64,000 nt of DNA from Actinomadura latina NBRC 106108. Its GTDB lineage: Bacteria; Actinomycetota; Actinomycetes; Streptosporangiales; Streptosporangiaceae. Below, in pieces: positions 26,651 through 35,193 of this stretch. The DNA lies in assembly GCF_001552195.1 (NCBI RefSeq), contig NZ_BCQS01000011.1:186001-250000 (forward strand). Reading direction: 5' to 3'. A program made the position numbers and the translations under genes. The notes beneath the pieces were generated by a model. It had not been told where the DNA came from and searched no databases. It saw nothing but the letters and a program-made list of their open reading frames with translations. Each line of letters begins with the position of its first letter. The first letter of the stretch is position 1.

Positions 26651-27414
26651 TGGGCGCCGGGCACGCGCACCGGCTCTACGTGCCCGGCGCGTCGCCGGTG
26701 CACCGGCTGCCGCCGCAGTGCAAGCTCGTCGCCGTCCTCGCGTTCGTGCTGCTGGTCGTCGCCACGCCGCGCGAGCGGATCTGGGCGTTCGGCGTCTACG
26801 CGCTGCTGCTCGCGGCCGTCGCGGCGGCGGCCCGGATCCCGTTCGGGACGGTGGCGCGGCGGGTCGTCATCGAGGTCCCGTTCGTCGCGTTCGCGTTCCT
26901 CCTGCCGTTCGTCGCGGAAGGGGAGAGGATCGCGGTGCTGGGCCTGCGGCTGAGCGAGAGCGGGCTGTGGGGCGCCTGGAACATCCTCGCCAAGGGCACG
27001 CTCGGCGTCGTCGCGTCGATCCTGCTGGCCGCGACCACCGAGCCGCGGCTGCTGCTGCTCGGCATCGAGCGGCTGCGGATGCCGCAGCTCATCACGCAGA
27101 TCGCGACGTTCATGCTGCGGTACGGCGACGTCGTCGCGGCGGAGCTGCAGCGGATGAAGGTGGCGCGCGCGTCCCGCGGGTTCGAGGCGCGCGACATCCG
27201 CGCGACGGGCGTGCTCGCCAGGTCGGTCGGCGCGCTGTTCCTGCGCTCCTACGAGCGGGGCGAGCGCGTCCATCTGGCCATGGTGAGCCGCGGCTACGAC
27301 GGCCGGATGCCGCTGATGCACGACGTCGGCGCCACGGCCGTGCAGTGGGCGGCCGCCGCCGCGCTGCCCGCGGCCGCCGCCCTCGTCGCGCTGGCTGCTT
27401 GGATGGTTCCATGA
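26650..27414 (+). CDS. ECF transporter transmembrane protein (CbiQ/NikQ)
   Basis: The 254-residue T component. Hydrophobic spans cover about residues 25-110 and the C-terminus. The coupling motifs that contact the ATPase are visible as ARASRGFEARD near residue 175 and the second Ala-Arg-Gly-like box in MVSRGYDGRM. It couples ATP hydrolysis to the M component. The start overlaps the PDGLE gene and the end overlaps the ATPase (ATGA), so the four proteins are made in step. Confidence 0.9.
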   Translation: MGAGHAHRLYVPGASPVHRLPPQCKLVAVLAFVLLVVATPRERIWAFGVYALLLAAVAAAARIPFGTVARRVVIEVPFVAFAFLLPFVAEGERIAVLGLRLSESGLWGAWNILAKGTLGVVASILLAATTEPRLLLLGIERLRMPQLITQIATFMLRYGDVVAAELQRMKVARASRGFEARDIRATGVLARSVGALFLRSYERGERVHLAMVSRGYDGRMPLMHDVGATAVQWAAAAALPAAAALVALAAWMVP

Positions 27415-28163
27415 CCCCGTCGCTTGAGGTGAAGGGCCTCGCGTACGCCTATCCGGACGGCACGCAGGCCCTTTTCGGCGTCGACCTGACGATCGGGCGC
27501 GGCGAGCGGGTCGCGCTGCTCGGGCCGAACGGCGCGGGGAAGACGACGCTCGTCCTGCATCTGAACGGCATCCTGCACGGCGGCCTCGGCGAGGTCAGGG
27601 TCGGCGGCCTCGCGGTCGACCCGAAGGACAAGAAGGCCCTGCGGGAGATCCGCCGGCGCGTCGGCATCGTCTTCCAGGACCCCGACGACCAGCTGTTCAT
27701 GCCGACCGTCCGCGAGGACGTCGCGTTCGGTCCCGCCAACCTCGGCATGCGCGGCCCCGACCTGGACCGCCGGGTGGCGGACGCCCTGGACCGCGTCGGC
27801 ATGGCGCATGTCGCCGACCGCCCGCCGCAGCACCTCAGCTTCGGGCAGCGCCGCCGCGTCGCCGTCGCCACCGTCCTGGCGATGGAGCCGGAGATCCTGG
27901 TGCTGGACGAGCCGTCCTCCAACCTGGATCCGGCGAGCCGCCGGGAGCTGGCCGAGATCCTGCTGAGCCTGGACGTGACGGTCCTGATGGTCACGCACGA
28001 CCTCCCGTACGCGGCGGAGCTGTGCCCGCGCTCGGTCATCCTCTCCGGAGGCGTCATCACGGCGGACCGGCCCACCCGCGACCTCCTCATGGACGCCGGC
28101 CTCCTCGCCGCCCACCGCCTGGAGCTCCCGTTCGGCTTCGACCCGGCCGCCGCCGCCCGCTGA
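27411..28163 (+). CDS. ECF transporter ATPase (CbiO/NikO)
   Basis: A 250-residue ABC ATPase. Walker A is GPNGAGKTT (38-46), the Q-loop is FQDPDDQ (Q89), the signature LSFGQRRRVAVA begins at 142, Walker B is ILVLDEP (162-168) and the switch His is 196. Most ABC signatures read LSGGQ; LSFGQ or LSHGQ is seen in this subfamily. ATG 27411 overlaps the cbiQ stop by four bases. Longer in-frame starts lie inside cbiQ. Only one ATPase is present, so it would act as a homodimer, as usual in metal-specific ECF systems. Confidence 0.92.
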   Translation: MTPSLEVKGLAYAYPDGTQALFGVDLTIGRGERVALLGPNGAGKTTLVLHLNGILHGGLGEVRVGGLAVDPKDKKALREIRRRVGIVFQDPDDQLFMPTVREDVAFGPANLGMRGPDLDRRVADALDRVGMAHVADRPPQHLSFGQRRRVAVATVLAMEPEILVLDEPSSNLDPASRRELAEILLSLDVTVLMVTHDLPYAAELCPRSVILSGGVITADRPTRDLLMDAGLLAAHRLELPFGFDPAAAAR

Positions 28164-28245
28164 TCCCGCTGATCCGGTCGCGGTGTCTTCGGCCGTTCCG
28201 CTTGCCTCATCGTCCGCCCTTCGCGAGACTCGGATGTCTCGACAC

Positions 28246-28260
28246 TGGTAACGGTTTTCA
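28246..28260. promoter_or_regulatory. Zur-box-like operator before the CooC-like ATPase
   Basis: TGGTAACGGTTTTCA fits the actinobacterial Zur box (7-1-7 palindrome of the type TGAAAAC-G-GTTTTCA) with two mismatches, both in the left arm. It ends 19 nt before the GTG start, where a repressor would cover the promoter. Zur is the zinc-sensing Fur-family repressor. Confidence 0.55.
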
Positions 28261-28279
28261 TATCCGAAATGAGGCATTC

Positions 28280-29239
28280 GTGAAGGTTGCGTTCGTCGGC
28301 AAGGGCGGCAGCGGCAAGACCACCCTGTCGTCGCTGTTCGTCCGGCACCTGGCCGGGCGCGGGCTGCCGGTGGTGGCCATCGACGCCGACATCAACCAGC
28401 ACCTCGGCGTGGCGCTCGGCCTGGACGAGGCCCGTGCCGCCAAGATCCCCGCGCTCGGCGACCGGCTCACCGAGATCAAGGAGCACCTGCGCGGGGAGAA
28501 CCCGCGCATCTCGTCGGCGGCCGCGATGGCCAAGACGACCCCGCCGGGCGCCGGGTCGCGGCTGCTGCGGTTCCGCGGCGACGACCCGTTCCACGAGGCG
28601 GGGCAGGAGGTCGACGGCGTCACGCTGCTCGCCACCGGCCCGTTCAACGACGACGACCTCGGCGTGGCCTGCTACCACTCCAAGACCGGCGCGGTGGAGC
28701 TCTACCTCAACCATCTCGTGGACGGTCCCGGGGAGTACGTCGTCGTCGACATGACCGCCGGCGCCGACACGTTCGCGTCCGGGCTGTTCACGCGGTTCGA
28801 CCTGATGTTCCTGGTCGCCGAGCCCACCCGCAAGGGAGTCGGCGTCTACCGGCAGTACACCGAGTACGCCCGCGACTACGACGTCGCGATCCGGGTCGTC
28901 GGCAACAAGGTCCAGAGCGCGGAGGACGTCGCCTACCTGCGCGAGCACGTCGGCGACGACCTGCTGACGTGGCTCGGGCAGTCCGCCGCCGTCCGGGCGC
29001 TGGAGCAGGGCCGGAGCGGCGTCGCCCTGGAGGACGGCAACACCGCCGCCCTCGACCGCATGCGCGCCGAGGTCGACGCAAGCGTCAAGGACTGGGCCCG
29101 GTTCCAGGCGCAGGCCGTCGAGTTCCACGTGAAGAACGCGCGCAGTTGGGCGAGCCGCGCGGCGGGGGAGGACCTGGAGGCGCAGGTCGACCCGGACTTC
29201 CGCTTCCCGCCCGTCGCCGGCACCGCCTACGCCGGGTAG
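28280..29239 (+). CDS. CooC/MinD-like P-loop metal-chaperone ATPase
   Basis: A 319-residue SIMIBI-class ATPase. The deviant Walker A is KGGSGKT (8-14), followed by VVAIDADINQHLG. The family includes CooC, which delivers nickel to CO dehydrogenase through a CxC motif. Here that position reads C131-Y-H133 (GVACYHSKTGAVELYL), so the second Cys is a His. A C-terminal extension of about 60 residues (DWARFQAQAVEFHVKNARSW) is unlike CooC. No CODH gene is in the window. The GTG start follows tgagg by five bases. The Zur-like box and neighbouring nickel importer suggest a role in metal insertion or supply. The client is unknown. Confidence 0.7.
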   Translation: MKVAFVGKGGSGKTTLSSLFVRHLAGRGLPVVAIDADINQHLGVALGLDEARAAKIPALGDRLTEIKEHLRGENPRISSAAAMAKTTPPGAGSRLLRFRGDDPFHEAGQEVDGVTLLATGPFNDDDLGVACYHSKTGAVELYLNHLVDGPGEYVVVDMTAGADTFASGLFTRFDLMFLVAEPTRKGVGVYRQYTEYARDYDVAIRVVGNKVQSAEDVAYLREHVGDDLLTWLGQSAAVRALEQGRSGVALEDGNTAALDRMRAEVDASVKDWARFQAQAVEFHVKNARSWASRAAGEDLEAQVDPDFRFPPVAGTAYAG

Positions 29240-29284
29240 TCCCGGCCCTACCGGCGGAGAGCGATCCCCACTACCCTGCCCGCC

Positions 29285-30259
29285 ATGACGATGCGGCGGA
29301 TGCTGGTCATGGCGGGCGGTGCGGTGGTCCCCATCGCGCTCATCTCGCTCCTTTTCGGCAATCAGTGGGTGGTCGACGCGATCAACGACACCGGGTTGCA
29401 CTGGGATGAGGGGATCGCGCCGCCGCTCTACTGGCTGCTGTTCCCGAAATGGCGGCTGTCGGCCGGCCCCGCCCCCTGGAAGTTCGTCCTGGCGCTGGAC
29501 TTCAGCACGGTGCTGTTCTTCCTCCTGCTGATCGGGTTCGCGGCGGTGGGCGCCCGCGCCCTCGATCCGCGCCGCGGCGGGCTCGGCGCGGTGGTGACCG
29601 GCTGGTGGGCCACGGTCGTCGCGGGCGGCATCGGCGGCTTCGTGATGGGCGTCCTGCTGAGCTGGGTGCTGGACCTGTCCAGCGATCGCGGCCCGTACGT
29701 CTTCAACGCGGTCTCCCACGGGGCGGCGTTCGGGTTCGCCTACGGCTGGCTCGCGGGGATCGGCATGCTGCTGGGCTACCTCGTCACGCGTCGCGGTGCC
29801 ACCGCGCAGGCGCAGCAGCCCGGTCAGTACGCGCCGCAGCAGCCGGGCATGCCCATGCAGCAGCCCTACGGGCAGCCGATGGGGCAGCGGCCAGGCCAGT
29901 ACGCGCAGCAGCAGGCCGTCCCGTACGTCCCGCCGCAGGGGCAGCCGCAGCAGCCTTGGGGCGGCGTGCCCCAGCAGCCCATGCAGCAGCAGTACCCCCA
30001 TCAGCAGCCGGGGGTGCCGCAGCAGTACGGTGCGGCACCCGTGCAGCAGCCGTCCGTCCCGCAGCAGCCGCCCGCGCCGCCGCCCGAGCAGGCGCCTCCG
30101 GCGGCCCCCGAGGCACCGGCCGAGGCGAAGCAGGACCCGCCCGCCGACGCGCCCAACGACCCGCCTACCGACCCGCCCGCCGACGCGCCGGAGGACGACG
30201 ACCTCGACCTCGCCGACCGGACGATCGTCGACCGCAAGCGGGACGGCGAGGACGGCTGA
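29285..30259 (+). CDS. four-span membrane protein with Gln/Pro-rich tail
   Basis: A 324-residue protein that I do not recognise. Residues 1-175 contain four hydrophobic spans (near 5-25, 77-97, 108-133, 145-168). Residues 180-290 are a low-complexity, Gln/Pro/Gly-rich tail with repeated GQxxGQ and PQQP units, and the end is acidic (DAPEDDDLDLADRT). The tail is probably cytosolic and disordered. There is no Shine-Dalgarno site, but TACCCT (29272-29277) ends seven bases before the ATG, so it is probably leaderless. Confidence 0.65.
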   Translation: MTMRRMLVMAGGAVVPIALISLLFGNQWVVDAINDTGLHWDEGIAPPLYWLLFPKWRLSAGPAPWKFVLALDFSTVLFFLLLIGFAAVGARALDPRRGGLGAVVTGWWATVVAGGIGGFVMGVLLSWVLDLSSDRGPYVFNAVSHGAAFGFAYGWLAGIGMLLGYLVTRRGATAQAQQPGQYAPQQPGMPMQQPYGQPMGQRPGQYAQQQAVPYVPPQGQPQQPWGGVPQQPMQQQYPHQQPGVPQQYGAAPVQQPSVPQQPPAPPPEQAPPAAPEAPAEAKQDPPADAPNDPPTDPPADAPEDDDLDLADRTIVDRKRDGEDG

Positions 30260-30314
30260 CCCGGCGACCCGACCCCCGCGCACGGGGCGTCCGCCGGCCT
30301 GGGAGAATCTCCGT

Positions 30315-30785
30315 ATGCGCGTGTTTCTTGGAACCGACCATGCCGGCTTCGAGCTGAAGGAGCACCTGGTCTCCTGGCTGAAGGAGAACGGGCACGAGGC
30401 CGTCGACTGCGGCGCGCCGGAGTACGACGCCGTGGACGACTACCCGCCGTTCGTCCTGCGGGCCGCCCAGCGGACGGCCGCTGAGCCGGGGACGCTCGGC
30501 ATCGTCGTCGGCGGTTCCGGCAACGGCGAGGCGATCGCGGCCAACAAGGTCAAGGGGGTGCGGGCCGCGCTGGTCTGGAACGAGGACACCGCGAAGCTCG
30601 CCCGCGAACACAACGACGCCAACGTCATCGCGCTGGGCGCCCGCCAGCACGACCTGGACACCGCGACACGGTTCGTCGAGCTGTTCCTCGGGACGCCGTA
30701 CTCGAAGGAGCCGCGCCACACCCGCCGCATCGAGATGATCAGCGCCTACGAGCAGACCGGAGAACTCCCCCCGCTCCCGCACTAG
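30315..30785 (+). CDS. rpiB: ribose-5-phosphate isomerase B
   Basis: A 156-residue RpiB that interconverts ribose-5-P and ribulose-5-P in the pentose phosphate pathway. The N-terminal LGTDHAGFELKEHL and the loop IVVGGSGNGEAIAANKVKGVRAALVWNEDTAKLAREHNDANVIALGAR carry the substrate contacts. The catalytic loop shows GSGNGE where many RpiB have a Cys (GTGxGxSI-CANK), as in the mycobacterial type, where a Glu takes over. ATG 30315 follows gggaga. Confidence 0.92.
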   Translation: MRVFLGTDHAGFELKEHLVSWLKENGHEAVDCGAPEYDAVDDYPPFVLRAAQRTAAEPGTLGIVVGGSGNGEAIAANKVKGVRAALVWNEDTAKLAREHNDANVIALGARQHDLDTATRFVELFLGTPYSKEPRHTRRIEMISAYEQTGELPPLPH

Positions 30786-30793
30786 GGCCGGGG

Positions 30794-31009
30794 TCAGAGG
30801 CCGTTCTGCGGGGGTTTGCGGGCGGCGGCGCCGCGCTTGCCCTGGCGGCGCCGTTCGTTCTTCGCGGCCTTCGTCCGCTTGGCGGGTTCGGCGGGCTTGC
30901 CCGGGGCGGGCGCGGCGGCCGGCGGTTCCTCGCCCTCGGGCCGGAGACGCGACACGTCCCGCGCGCGCATCGCCGCGTCCACCGTGATCCGCATGCCGGG
31001 CTGGACCAT
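30794..31009 (-). CDS. small basic Ala/Pro/Lys-rich protein
   Basis: A 71-residue protein. The first 25 residues (MRITVDAAMRARDVSRLRPEGE) look conserved-like. The rest is Pro/Ala then Lys/Arg-rich (KRTKAAKNERRRQGKRG), a disordered basic tail that could bind nucleic acid. The ATG follows aggag by seven bases, which supports a real gene. It is convergent with rpiB and divergent from the phosphatase gene. Function unknown. Confidence 0.6.
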   Translation of the reverse strand: MVQPGMRITVDAAMRARDVSRLRPEGEEPPAAAPAPGKPAEPAKRTKAAKNERRRQGKRGAAARKPPQNGL

Positions 31010-31042
31010 GCGCCGTCTCCTCTCACCGCGGAACCAGGTGTC

Positions 31043-31052
31043 TCACCGGTGA
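31043..31052. promoter_or_regulatory. TCACCGGTGA palindrome between divergent genes
   Basis: A perfect 10-bp palindrome, flanked by GTG and CAC elements, lies 34 nt before the small basic gene and about 100 nt before the phosphatase gene. It may be an operator. It is short, so chance cannot be excluded. Confidence 0.25.
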
Positions 31053-31150
31053 CACATACCCATATAAAACGGAGCTGGACCGTTGCAAAGAGTCACCGGG
31101 TCCCCGGATACCGACCGTCCGGGTTGATTGCTCGATACAGTGCCGGAGTC

Positions 31151-32269
31151 ATGCTTCAACGACTGGTGCAGCTCCTTCCGCCGCGGGTGCGCGCCGTGCT
31201 GCGCCGGATCCCGCTGCTCGTGGCGCTGTACCGGTGGGCCAGGCAGGGCAAGCTGACCCGGGAACGGTACGTGTTCGCGGCCCTCGCGATCCTCGCGATC
31301 GCGATCGGGCTCGCCACCACCGGCGACTCCCGCGGACTGGCCCCGTCCGGCGCACTGGTGCTGATCGTGCTCGGCGGCGGGCTGCTGCTGAAGGTGCGCA
31401 GCCTGGTCGCGCTGCTCGGCGTCGTCGTCGCGATGGCGGCCTACAACGCCGCGCAGGACGTGGCCGCCATCGGCCCCGGCATGATCGCCACGCTGACCAT
31501 CACCGCGGTGCTCGCGCTCACCCTGGCCCGGACGCGGCAGCAACTCGGCGTGCAGGGGCTGCGCGGCGACTCCATGCTGCTGGAGCTGCGCGACCGGCTG
31601 CGGCGGCAGGGCGAGATGCCCCCGCTGCCGGACGGCTGGGGCTCGCAGGTCGTGATGCTGCAGGCCGGCGGGTCGTCGTTCGGCGGCGACTTCGTGGTGT
31701 CGCACTGCGAGGACGGCACGCTGGAGGTCGCGCTCGTCGACGTCTCCGGCAAGGGCACCGACGCGGGGACCCGGGCGCTGATGCTGTCGGGCGCGTTCGG
31801 CGGGCTACTTGGATCGATCCAGACCGACCGCTTCCTGCCCGCCTGCAACGGCTACCTGCAGCGCCAGCGGTGGGACGAGGGGTTCGTCACGGCCGTGCAC
31901 GTCGTCGTCGACCTGGTGTCGGGGGAGTACACGGTCGAGTCGGCCGGGCATCCGCCGGCGGTCCAGTTCGACGCGGGCAGCGGCGAATGGAAGGTCAGCT
32001 CCGCGAAAGGCGTGGTGCTGGGCGTGGTGCCCGACCTGAACTGCGTCCCGGAGACGGGGAAGCTGCGCCCCGGCGACGCTCTCCTCCTCTACACCGACGG
32101 GCTGGTGGAGTCTCCGGGCAGCGACCTGGACGCCGGGATCGACCGGCTGCTCGGGGAGGCGGAGCGGCTCGTCCCGCAGGGCTTCGGCCGCGGCGCGCGG
32201 GAACTGGTCGAGAGGATGGCCGCGGCGCGTGACGACGACTGCGCCCTCGTGCTGATCTGGCGCACGTGA
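31151..32269 (+). CDS. membrane PP2C / SpoIIE-type Ser/Thr phosphatase
   Basis: A 372-residue protein. Three to four hydrophobic spans (about 38-120) precede a PPM phosphatase domain with FGGDFVVSHCEDGTLEVALVDVSGKGTDAG (metal Asp and DVSGKG), VDLVSGEYTVESAGHPPA and LLLYTDGLVES. Actinobacteria use such enzymes to dephosphorylate anti-sigma antagonists. No sigma or anti-sigma gene is adjacent. The Ser/Thr kinase gene is convergent, 6 nt away. TACAGT (31136-31141) ends nine bases before the ATG. Confidence 0.85.
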   Translation: MLQRLVQLLPPRVRAVLRRIPLLVALYRWARQGKLTRERYVFAALAILAIAIGLATTGDSRGLAPSGALVLIVLGGGLLLKVRSLVALLGVVVAMAAYNAAQDVAAIGPGMIATLTITAVLALTLARTRQQLGVQGLRGDSMLLELRDRLRRQGEMPPLPDGWGSQVVMLQAGGSSFGGDFVVSHCEDGTLEVALVDVSGKGTDAGTRALMLSGAFGGLLGSIQTDRFLPACNGYLQRQRWDEGFVTAVHVVVDLVSGEYTVESAGHPPAVQFDAGSGEWKVSSAKGVVLGVVPDLNCVPETGKLRPGDALLLYTDGLVESPGSDLDAGIDRLLGEAERLVPQGFGRGARELVERMAAARDDDCALVLIWRT

Positions 32270-32275
32270 CGCGGG

Positions 32276-33535
32276 CTAACCCCGCTTGTGCTTGCCCTTC
32301 TGCTTGCCGTGCTTCTGCTTGTGCTTTGGTTTGTGCTTCTGCTTGGGCGTCTTCACCACCGGGCGCTTGGCCGGGCCCGGTTTGACGATGGTCGCCCTCT
32401 TCGGCGGCGTGGCCGACGCCGTCGGAGACGACGGCACCGTGGTGGACGGCGCCGGCGGCGCGTCGCTCCTGCCCTGCGTGAGCCCGGCGATGATGGCGCC
32501 GATCAGGACGGTGCCGGCGGCGGCTCCGACGCTCGCCAGCAGCCGGGTCCGGGTGAACGGCAGCGCGCCGCCCATGCCGCGGACGCCCCCCGCGCCGCCC
32601 ATGCCGGGCGGTGTGAACGCCTTGGTCTCGGTCTCCTCCCAGCCGGGCCGGCCGGACGGCGGCGCGGGGGGCCGCTGCGGCCGCGGCGCCGGGTCCGCCT
32701 CCGGCCATCCGCCGACGTGCGGCCGGGACTGCGGCTGCTCGACGAGGGCGAGCAGCAGGTCGCACGCGGAGGGACGGGCGGCGGGGTCCGGCGCGAGCGC
32801 GGAGCGGACGGCGGGCACGAGCGGCTCCGGCAGCCGGGACAGGTCGGGGTCCCCGGTGCGGAGCGTCGCGGGGTCGCCGCCGATCGGCATCTGGCCCGTC
32901 CCGGCGTGGGCGATGAGGCAGCCCCAGGCGAAGATGTCGGCGGCCGGGGTCGCGGGCCCGCCGACGAGCACCTCCGGCGCCATCCAGCCGGGCGTGCCGA
33001 GCACCTTGCCGGACGCGTCGGCGCCGGACGCGTCGTCCTGGCCGCTGGCGATGCCGAAGTCGATGACGCGGCAGCCGGACAGCGTGAGCATCACGTTGGC
33101 GGGTTTCAGGTCGCGGTGCACGAGCCCCGCGGCATGGATCGCGGCGAGCGCGGACGCGACGCCGACGGCGACGCCGTGCAGGTCTGCGGGCGGCAGCGGG
33201 CCCTCGGCGACGAGCCGGTTGTGCAGCGAGATGCCGCCGACGTAGTCGGTGACGAGGTAGGGCCGCCCGTTCTCCTCGCCGTGCGCGAGGACCCGCGCGG
33301 TGCAGAACGACGCGACCCGGCTCGCGAGGTACGCCTCGTCCTTGAACCGGCGGCGGTAGACGGGATCTCCGGCCAGGTGCGGATGGATCGTCTTCACCGC
33401 GACGCGCCCGCCGGACACGGGGTCGGCGCCGAGGTAGACCGTCCCCATGCCGCCCGACCCGAGCCGGCCGAGCAGCGTGTGCCCGGCGACCTGGCGCGGG
33501 TCGGCCGGGTCGAGCGGCCTGATGTCTCCGTCCAT
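32276..33535 (-). CDS. transmembrane Ser/Thr protein kinase with Lys/His-rich tail
   Basis: A 419-residue PknB-like kinase. The catalytic domain (about 15-275) has LGSGGMGTVYLG, VAVKTIH, LVHRDLKPANVM, VIDFGIA and GTPGWMAPE. A Pro-rich juxtamembrane part leads to one span (LLASVGAAAGTVLIGAIIAGL). The outside part is short and ends in about 20 residues built only from Lys, His, Gln, Pro, Gly and Arg. No PASTA or known sensor domain is present. The end could bind anionic polymer or metal (inference). The ATG follows agga by eight bases. It faces the phosphatase gene tail to tail. Confidence 0.88.
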   Translation of the reverse strand: MDGDIRPLDPADPRQVAGHTLLGRLGSGGMGTVYLGADPVSGGRVAVKTIHPHLAGDPVYRRRFKDEAYLASRVASFCTARVLAHGEENGRPYLVTDYVGGISLHNRLVAEGPLPPADLHGVAVGVASALAAIHAAGLVHRDLKPANVMLTLSGCRVIDFGIASGQDDASGADASGKVLGTPGWMAPEVLVGGPATPAADIFAWGCLIAHAGTGQMPIGGDPATLRTGDPDLSRLPEPLVPAVRSALAPDPAARPSACDLLLALVEQPQSRPHVGGWPEADPAPRPQRPPAPPSGRPGWEETETKAFTPPGMGGAGGVRGMGGALPFTRTRLLASVGAAAGTVLIGAIIAGLTQGRSDAPPAPSTTVPSSPTASATPPKRATIVKPGPAKRPVVKTPKQKHKPKHKQKHGKQKGKHKRG

Positions 33536-33685
33536 GCGGTGTTCCTGGCTCCCTCAGTTCTCTCCCGTCCGTCCATCCCCGTTCGGCGGAAGATTATGGC
33601 GGGTTCTCGAAGGAAGTGCGGAAACGTGTTCGTCACCCCGATGTAGCACCGCGTGCACCGGAGGCGTGCAGGGTGGAGGGTGTGC

Positions 33686-33728
33686 CCGCGCGGGCGGCCC
33701 CCTAGGGGTGGGAGGGCCGCCCGCGCGG
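33686..33728. other. 15-bp perfect hairpin in a divergent intergenic region
   Basis: CCGCGCGGGCGGCCC (33686-33700) pairs with 33714-33728 across a 13-nt loop. It lies between the kinase (leftward) and histidine kinase (rightward) start codons, about 100 nt before the latter. Having no gene end nearby, it is not an ordinary terminator. It could be a 5'-leader attenuator or a protein site. Confidence 0.6.
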
Positions 33729-33828
33729 ACGCCGGCCCTACCCGGGAGGTTTCGCGGGGCCGTGGCCAGGAACAACCTGGTCTGCGTCATCCCCCCGGCG
33801 CCGTGCGCAGAGGGGGAGGATCGCCGGG

Positions 33829-35193
33829 GTGCGGATCTTCGGGGACTTGCTGTCGCCGTCGTGCTGGTCGGTGCGGACCCGCGTGACCGCCGCCGCGACC
33901 GCCCTCGTCGGCCTGCTCCTCGTGGTCGGCGTCGTGCTCTTCTACCAGGTCGTGCGGGACACGGTGTTCGACGGGCTGCACGATCGGGGGACGCTGGTCC
34001 TCACGGATCTGGCCACGCTCGTCCGCGAGACCGATCCGCGCGGGACGCTGCACGTCCAGGACCCCGACTTCACCCTGCTGCAGGTCATCGACGGCGAGGG
34101 CGACGTGCTGGCGGCGAGCGAGTCGCTGTCCGGGCGCGGGCCGCTGAAGGTGCCGGAGCCGCAGGTGACGGGCAGGCCCGAGTACCGCCTCGTGCGCGTG
34201 CAGGGGAAGGCCGACGTCTACCTCGCCTCGGAGCGGCTGCGGACCCGCGAGGGCGTCCGGACCGTGTACGCCGGCGCGCCCATCAACGAGCTGACGCGCT
34301 ACAAGGGCGCGTTCATCGGCCTGCTCGTGACGCTGGCGCTCGTCGCGACCGCCGCGGTCGGCTGGATCGTGTCGCTGTCGGTGCGGCGGGCGCTGCGGCC
34401 GGTGCGGGTGATGAGCGCCGAGCTGGCGGACATCACCGGCGGCGAGTCCGAGCGGCGGGTCACCGTCCCGGGCCCGAACGACGAGGTGTCTCATCTGGCC
34501 GAGTCGGTGAACGTGACGCTGAACCGGCTGCAGGAGGTCATGGCCCGGCAGCGCGCGTTCGTGGCGGACGTGTCGCACGAGCTGCGCAGCCCGCTGACCG
34601 GGCTGCGCGCCCAGCTGGAGGTCGCGCTGGAGCATCCGGAGGACGAGGACTGGCCGGCGGTCGCGCGCGCCGCGCTCGGCGACGCCGACCGGCTGCAGGG
34701 CATCGTCAGCGATCTGCTCGTCCTGGCGAAGCTGGGCGCCGGCGTGCACGTCGAGCGGGAGCGCGTCGACCTCGGCGAGCTGGCGCGGGCGGAGGCGTCG
34801 CGGCGGGAGCGGCGCGTCCCGGTCGAGGTCAGCGCGGCGGCGGGCGTCACGGTGCGGGCCACCCCGCACCATCTGGCGCGGGTTCTGACGAACCTGCTGG
34901 ACAACGCCGAGCGGCACGCGGCGTCGCGGGTGTGGGTGACGGTGGCGGCGGACGGGCCCGAGGCCGTGCTGGAGGTCCGCGACGACGGGCCGGGCATCGC
35001 GCCCGAGGACCGGGAGCGGATCTTCTGGCGGTTCCAGCGGCTTCGCGAGGGCCGGGCGCGGGACGCCACGGGCACCGGCCTCGGCCTGACCATCTCCCGC
35101 GACATCGCCCGCGCGCACGGCGGGACCCTCGTCGCCGCGCCCAGCGACCGGGGCGCCCGGTTCGTCCTGTGCCTCCCGCTCGACCCGCCCTAG
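33829..35193 (+). CDS. sensor histidine kinase without adjacent regulator
   Basis: A 454-residue membrane kinase. Spans at about 20-42 and 162-184 enclose an extracytoplasmic sensor of about 120 residues. HAMP (about 185-235) leads to the H-box FVADVSHELRSPLTG with phospho-acceptor His250. N-box (LTNLLDNAERHA), DDGPGIAPEDRERIFWRF and GTGLGLTISRDIARAHGG complete the ATPase. It resembles OmpR-partner kinases of the MprB/TcrY type. No response regulator lies on either side, so it is an orphan. The GTG follows ggagga. Confidence 0.88.
   Translation: MRIFGDLLSPSCWSVRTRVTAAATALVGLLLVVGVVLFYQVVRDTVFDGLHDRGTLVLTDLATLVRETDPRGTLHVQDPDFTLLQVIDGEGDVLAASESLSGRGPLKVPEPQVTGRPEYRLVRVQGKADVYLASERLRTREGVRTVYAGAPINELTRYKGAFIGLLVTLALVATAAVGWIVSLSVRRALRPVRVMSAELADITGGESERRVTVPGPNDEVSHLAESVNVTLNRLQEVMARQRAFVADVSHELRSPLTGLRAQLEVALEHPEDEDWPAVARAALGDADRLQGIVSDLLVLAKLGAGVHVERERVDLGELARAEASRRERRVPVEVSAAAGVTVRATPHHLARVLTNLLDNAERHAASRVWVTVAADGPEAVLEVRDDGPGIAPEDRERIFWRFQRLREGRARDATGTGLGLTISRDIARAHGGTLVAAPSDRGARFVLCLPLDPP

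Noticed and set aside
28280..29239. CO dehydrogenase maturation protein CooC
   Set aside because: The CxC motif is not intact and no CODH gene is seen. Only the ATPase family can be claimed.
31010..31150. Sigma or anti-sigma factor gene next to the SpoIIE-type phosphatase
   Set aside because: No such ORF with ribosome site or family motif is present.
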